Made by a program: the position numbers and the translations under genes | Part shown: positions 60,456 through 64,000 of the stretch, in pieces | How positions within the stretch are numbered: the first letter of the stretch is position 1 | Layout: each line of letters begins with the position of its first letter | The notes under the pieces: model-generated | What the model saw: only the letters and a program-made list of their open reading frames with translations | Databases searched by the model: none | Told to the model about the DNA's origin: nothing | Assembly: GCF_039830145.1 (NCBI RefSeq) | Contig: NZ_CP156082.1 | Span: 2,808,001 to 2,872,000, forward strand | DNA length: 64,000 nt | Source: Croceibacterium sp. TMG7-5b_MA50 | Lineage (GTDB): Bacteria; Pseudomonadota; Alphaproteobacteria; Sphingomonadales; Sphingomonadaceae | Direction: 5' to 3'

Positions 60456-62594
60456 TTACGCCGACACAGCCTCATAGGCCTTGTAGTAATATCCGTCGGT
60501 CCCAAAACTGGCGGAAGCGCGCATGTTGACGAGCGTAAGCGCGGCACCCACGATTGTCGCCCCCGCCCGATCCAGCTCCTGAATGGCCAGCTTGCCCACA
60601 TGAGCAGGGGTCTTGAGCCACTTCATGGCGAGCAGGGTGCCATTTGCCATCGCGGCGACGGCCCGGGCCTCAGCCACCGGGAGAACCGGCGCGCAATCGA
60701 GGATTACCAGATCGAAGAGACCTTCGAGTTGCCGGACAAGGTTCTCCATCTTTTCGGAAGCGAGCAGGCTGTAGTCGGAGGCAGTCGTCGGCCCTTGGCC
60801 CAGCAGGAATGCGCCGCTGGCCTCGTCCTGCAGCAGTGCGGCATCGAGCGGCGCCTTGTCCTTCAACACGTCAAGCAGGCCGGTGGGCTCGCCGGCGATC
60901 AGGCTGCGGGTGGCGGCGCGACGGCGAATGTCGCAATCGACCAACGCCACCCGTGTACCCTGGCGGGCGGCGGCACGGGCAAGGCTGACCGACAGGGTCG
61001 TCTTGCCTTCACCGGGCAAGCCCGAGGTTATCGCCAGCGACCGGACAGCCGGATTCACCTGGCCGACTTTCAATGCCGTCAGAATGGAACGGACCGATTC
61101 TGCGTACAGCGAGTCTTCATTGGCAAGCAGGTAGTCGGATGGCCCGCGCGGGCTCTTGTCGGAAAGTGTGACGCCCTTGACGGTGTTGAGGTTCGGCAGC
61201 GAGCTTAGTGCCTGGATGTTGAGCCCACGCTCCAGCTCCGATCGGCTGCGATAGCCGCGATCCTTCATCTCCAGCAGCATGGCCGCCAGGGCGCCAGCGA
61301 TGAGGCCGCCTATGATGGCACCCACGGCGAAGGCCGGCAGGCTGGGGGAAGTCGGCAGTCCTGGCACCGATGCAAGGGCGATCACGTAGGCGTTGCTCTG
61401 CTCGGTCCCGGTTGCCGCGACGTTTTCCCGGTACCGGTCCAAGAGTGCCTGGTACAGTGAACGGGAGCTTTCGGCATCACGCAGCAACTCGTTCAAGCGC
61501 ACGGATGCATTGTTCGCCGACAGCAGCGCGGATTGGGCATTGTTGATGGATTGCTGCAGCGACTGCGCCCTCTGGCGTGCAGCAGCGGCTGCGCTGGTAT
61601 CAGTGGCTCGGGCACGGCTGACCTCGGCCGCGATGGCCTCGTTCACCTCGGCGAGACGCTGCCGGGCCGCGACGATGCGCGGGTGGCGCTCGCCAAGTTG
61701 CGTGCTCTGCTCCCGCAGTTCGGCGTTGAGCCGGGCCTGCTCGCCGCGAAGTTCGGTCACGATGCTGGAATCGGCGGTAGAACTTCCGGCAGTACCGCGT
61801 GCGCTTGCGGCCGCACGTGCATCGGCGGCTGCCTGTTCAGCACGGGCGGAGGCCAGTTGCGAATTGAGCGAGGAGATTGCCTCGCGCGAGGCGGTACCGT
61901 CCCCGGTGATGTCGGCCATGTTCGTGCGGGCGCGGTAATCGGCAACAGCAGATTCGGCAGCAAGGACGTCGCCCCGCATCTGTTCCAGTCGCTGGCGCAG
62001 CAGTTCCGTCTCGCGCTCGCGGCTGCGGGACCGAGCCGTACGGGTGCCGTTGATATACGAATCGATCGTTGCATTGACGATCGCGGCAGCCAGTTCAGGG
62101 TCTGCGTTGCTGTAGGAGATTATGATGGCATAGGACACGCCCTGGCGCTGAACTGACAGGCTGTTGCGGACCACGTTGATCGCACGAGACCGGGCCGCCT
62201 CAGCCGACGGAGCGGTTGCGCCTTCGGCGAACCCGAAGCCAGCCCGTCGGGCAAGCTGCAACTGGTCGACAACGGCGGCTGCCACGTCGGGGGACGTGAT
62301 CACCTGCACTTCGGTGTCAACGGTGGCCGAGTCCACGACAAGCGGACGCGTCTCGTTCACCGCCACCACTTCTTGCACCTGGCGGTCGACCCCGACTCGC
62401 CCGGTCGCAGAGTACACACGATCCGACAGCAGGTAGGCGGCTGCGGCAAGGGCAATCACTACTGCCATGGCGGCCAGGATCGGCCAAAGGCGCCTGCGCA
62501 ACACGGCGGCGATCTCGCCAAGGTCGATTAGGCCCCGCTCTTCCTGCACCGCAGGTGGGTAACTGCCATACGCGGGTTGGGCATTCATTTCCAT
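60456..62594 (-). CDS. wzc: Chain-length/BY-kinase protein (Wzc/GelC-GelE-like fusion)
   Basis: The 712-residue inner-membrane protein has an N-terminal Wzz domain with two membrane segments (about 40-60 and 425-445) and a long periplasmic coiled-coil region (about 190-400). A cytoplasmic BY-kinase domain follows, with Walker A SGLPGEGKTTLS, Walker A' VALVDCDIRR and Walker B LVILDCAP. It ends in a Tyr cluster (GYYYKAY) for autophosphorylation. It controls polymer length and export with Wza. In many sphingan producers these two parts are separate genes. ATG 62594 follows AAGG; a TTGACA hexamer lies upstream at 62647-62652. Confidence 0.9.
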   Translation of the reverse strand: MEMNAQPAYGSYPPAVQEERGLIDLGEIAAVLRRRLWPILAAMAVVIALAAAAYLLSDRVYSATGRVGVDRQVQEVVAVNETRPLVVDSATVDTEVQVITSPDVAAAVVDQLQLARRAGFGFAEGATAPSAEAARSRAINVVRNSLSVQRQGVSYAIIISYSNADPELAAAIVNATIDSYINGTRTARSRSRERETELLRQRLEQMRGDVLAAESAVADYRARTNMADITGDGTASREAISSLNSQLASARAEQAAADARAAASARGTAGSSTADSSIVTELRGEQARLNAELREQSTQLGERHPRIVAARQRLAEVNEAIAAEVSRARATDTSAAAAARQRAQSLQQSINNAQSALLSANNASVRLNELLRDAESSRSLYQALLDRYRENVAATGTEQSNAYVIALASVPGLPTSPSLPAFAVGAIIGGLIAGALAAMLLEMKDRGYRSRSELERGLNIQALSSLPNLNTVKGVTLSDKSPRGPSDYLLANEDSLYAESVRSILTALKVGQVNPAVRSLAITSGLPGEGKTTLSVSLARAAARQGTRVALVDCDIRRRAATRSLIAGEPTGLLDVLKDKAPLDAALLQDEASGAFLLGQGPTTASDYSLLASEKMENLVRQLEGLFDLVILDCAPVLPVAEARAVAAMANGTLLAMKWLKTPAHVGKLAIQELDRAGATIVGAALTLVNMRASASFGTDGYYYKAYEAVSA

Positions 62595-62661
62595 GGTATA
62601 CACCTTGCCGCGACGGGTTGTATTTGGATTTTCTTACGGTGCGTCATGTCAATCAAGCGAT

Positions 62662-63654
62662 TCACGCATCTGCTGTGGCTTGATAATGCCCCATGTACCA
62701 GTCGGCAAACTTCTGCAGGCCTTCGGCTAGCATGACTTTGGGCTTGTAGCCGGTCAGTTCCGCCAGTCGCGACACGTCCGCGTAGGTGGCGGTTACGTCG
62801 CCCGGCTGCATAGGGCGCATGATCTTTTCAGCCTTGCGGCCGATCGCTGTCTCCAGCGCTTCGATCATCTCCATCAGTCCGACAGGGTGGCTGTCACCGA
62901 TGTTGAGGATGCGATGCTGCCCATTCTCCGGCGGATTATCGAGCGCACCGACAATGCCGTCCACAATGTCATCAATATAGGTAAAATCCCGCGCCATGCG
63001 GCCCTCACCATAGACTTCGATTGCCTCGCCCCGAAGGATCTTCTGCGTGAAGCTGAAATAGGCCATGTCGGGCCGTCCCCACGGGCCATAAACGGTGAAG
63101 AACCGAAGCCCCGTCTGCGGGAAGCCGTACAGGTTGGCATATGCCTCGCTCATCAGCTCGCAACTGCGCTTGGTCGCAGCATAAAGCGAAACCGGGCTCG
63201 TGGCAGGCTCATCCTCCTTGAAGCCTGCGCCCCCGAGCGGCTTGTTGCCGTAGACCGAGCTGGAGGAGGCATAGACCAGGTGCACAAAACCGGGCGCGTG
63301 CCGGCACGCCTCCATAACCGCCAGATGACCGGCGAGGTTTGATCGCTCGTAAGCGAACGGGTTCTCGATGCTGTAGCGCACGCCCGCCTGCGCGGCGAGA
63401 TGCACCACACGCTTGATGCCGTTATCGGCGATCAAGCGTGCCACTTCCTCCCCGTTCGCAACATCCATCCGGCGGAAGTCGAAGCTGTTACGCCCGGCGA
63501 AGGTCTTCAGCCGCGCCTCTTTCAAAGCGGGGTCGTAATAATCGTTCACGATGTCCAGGCCGATGACCCGCTCGCCACGGTCAAGCAACCGGTGCGCTGT
63601 CGCGTGGCCGACGAAGCCGGCAGCGCCCGTCACCAGAACAGGTTCGGTACTCAT
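62662..63654 (-). CDS. lpsL: UDP-glucuronate 4-epimerase
   Basis: The 330-residue extended SDR has VLVTGAAGFVGHATAHRLL, IGLDIVNDYYDPALKEARL, VVHLAAQAGVRYSIENP, SSSSVYGNKP, Tyr-X3-Lys in SLYAATKRSCELM, and LRFFTVYGPWGRPDMAYF, the pattern of UDP-GlcA 4-epimerases (GAE/CapI/LpsL). It makes UDP-galacturonate from UDP-glucuronate. It lies directly downstream of ugd, with a hairpin in between. Confidence 0.9.
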   Translation of the reverse strand: MSTEPVLVTGAAGFVGHATAHRLLDRGERVIGLDIVNDYYDPALKEARLKTFAGRNSFDFRRMDVANGEEVARLIADNGIKRVVHLAAQAGVRYSIENPFAYERSNLAGHLAVMEACRHAPGFVHLVYASSSSVYGNKPLGGAGFKEDEPATSPVSLYAATKRSCELMSEAYANLYGFPQTGLRFFTVYGPWGRPDMAYFSFTQKILRGEAIEVYGEGRMARDFTYIDDIVDGIVGALDNPPENGQHRILNIGDSHPVGLMEMIEALETAIGRKAEKIMRPMQPGDVTATYADVSRLAELTGYKPKVMLAEGLQKFADWYMGHYQATADA

Positions 63655-63722
63655 CAGCGGTTACATCCTTTTGCCAATCCGCCAAGAGTCACGGACAGTT
63701 CCACCAGCCTGCACTGGATCGG

Positions 63723-63753
63723 CACGAGCCGGCCGGTGGCCCGCCGGCTCGTG
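63723..63753 (-). terminator. Terminator-like hairpin after ugd
   Basis: CACGAGCCGGC (63723-63733) and GCCGGCTCGTG (63743-63753) form a perfect 11-bp stem with a 9-base loop, 10 bases after the ugd stop. It may reduce read-through from ugd into the 4-epimerase gene. There is no T tract. Confidence 0.55.
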
Positions 63754-63763
63754 GCCTACCCGG

Positions 63764-64000
63764 TCAGGCGTTTTCCAGCCCGTGCTTTGCTTCCGGCAGC
63801 ACATCGGTCCGGGCGCCCGGCTCGATCCGGCCGATGCCGATGCCCCGCAGGCCAGCCCGCTCGACCTCTTCGGCCGGGTAGACGTTGCGCAGATCGATCA
63901 GCAGCGGCTGCTTCAGCCCCTCCTTGATGCGCTTCAGATCCAGTGCCCGGAACTCGTCCCACTCCGTTACGAGCACCACTGCATCGGCATCCGCCGCCGC
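63764..64000 (-). CDS. ugd: UDP-glucose 6-dehydrogenase, C-terminal part (5' end outside window)
   Basis: The frame is open to the right edge and gives the last 78 residues. VVLVTEWDEFRALDL and PLLIDLRNVYPAEEVERAG are the C-terminal NAD/UDP-binding signatures of UDP-glucose/GDP-mannose dehydrogenases, and the local pattern fits Ugd. It oxidises UDP-glucose to UDP-glucuronate, the substrate of both the 4-epimerase next to it and the decarboxylase at 37987-38934. The catalytic Cys lies outside the window. Confidence 0.88.
   Translation of the reverse strand, partial: AAADADAVVLVTEWDEFRALDLKRIKEGLKQPLLIDLRNVYPAEEVERAGLRGIGIGRIEPGARTDVLPEAKHGLENA

Overview
The window comes from a GC-rich Gram-negative bacterium, most likely an alphaproteobacterium of the order Sphingomonadales. 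This is inferred from four things: a long TonB-dependent receptor of the oligosaccharide type, an S8 protease with a C-terminal barrel-like region, several outer-membrane barrel proteins, and a sphingan/xanthan-like exopolysaccharide locus. No rRNA, tRNA, CRISPR array, complete insertion sequence or phage module was seen.

Region 1 (1-5148) is a tightly overlapped treZ (partial)-malQ-treY operon for making trehalose from alpha-glucan. Region 2 (5251-14335) holds an outer-membrane protein, a TPR-sensor histidine kinase with a linked single-domain response regulator, a secreted subtilisin-like protease with seven TGYIRAF repeats, an EAL protein and an AEC-type transporter. Region 3 (14468-24163) holds cstA-ybdD-exoD, a three-gene type III polyketide synthase/methyltransferase/flavoprotein operon, and a periplasmic aldehyde oxidoreductase (paoABC-type).

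Region 4 (24300-33678) is a carbohydrate-use block: a GH115 alpha-glucuronidase, a two-domain retropepsin-like protein, an SDR dehydrogenase coupled to a GH130-like enzyme, and a large TonB-dependent receptor. It looks like a small uptake and utilisation locus for glucuronic-acid-containing plant glycan.

Region 5 (34266 to the right edge) is a large exopolysaccharide/capsule locus. It encodes seven glycosyltransferases and nucleotide-sugar enzymes for UDP-GlcA (Ugd), UDP-GalA (4-epimerase), UDP-xylose (decarboxylase) and UDP-Gal (GalE). It also encodes two acyltransferase-3/SGNH O-acyltransferases, a pyruvyl transferase, a Wzx-type flippase, a Wzm/Wzt ABC exporter whose ATPase has a C-terminal domain, Wza- and Wzc-type export proteins, a large outer-membrane barrel, and two beta-helix proteins that may act on the glycan. 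A new 49-codon gene with a strong ribosome binding site precedes one beta-helix gene. No priming glycosyltransferase or Wzy polymerase is visible, so the locus probably continues to the right.

Many gene starts were moved from the longest open frame on the basis of ribosome binding sites, ATGA-type overlaps or signal peptides; each case is explained in its entry. All functions are homology calls made by eye from motifs and have not been tested.
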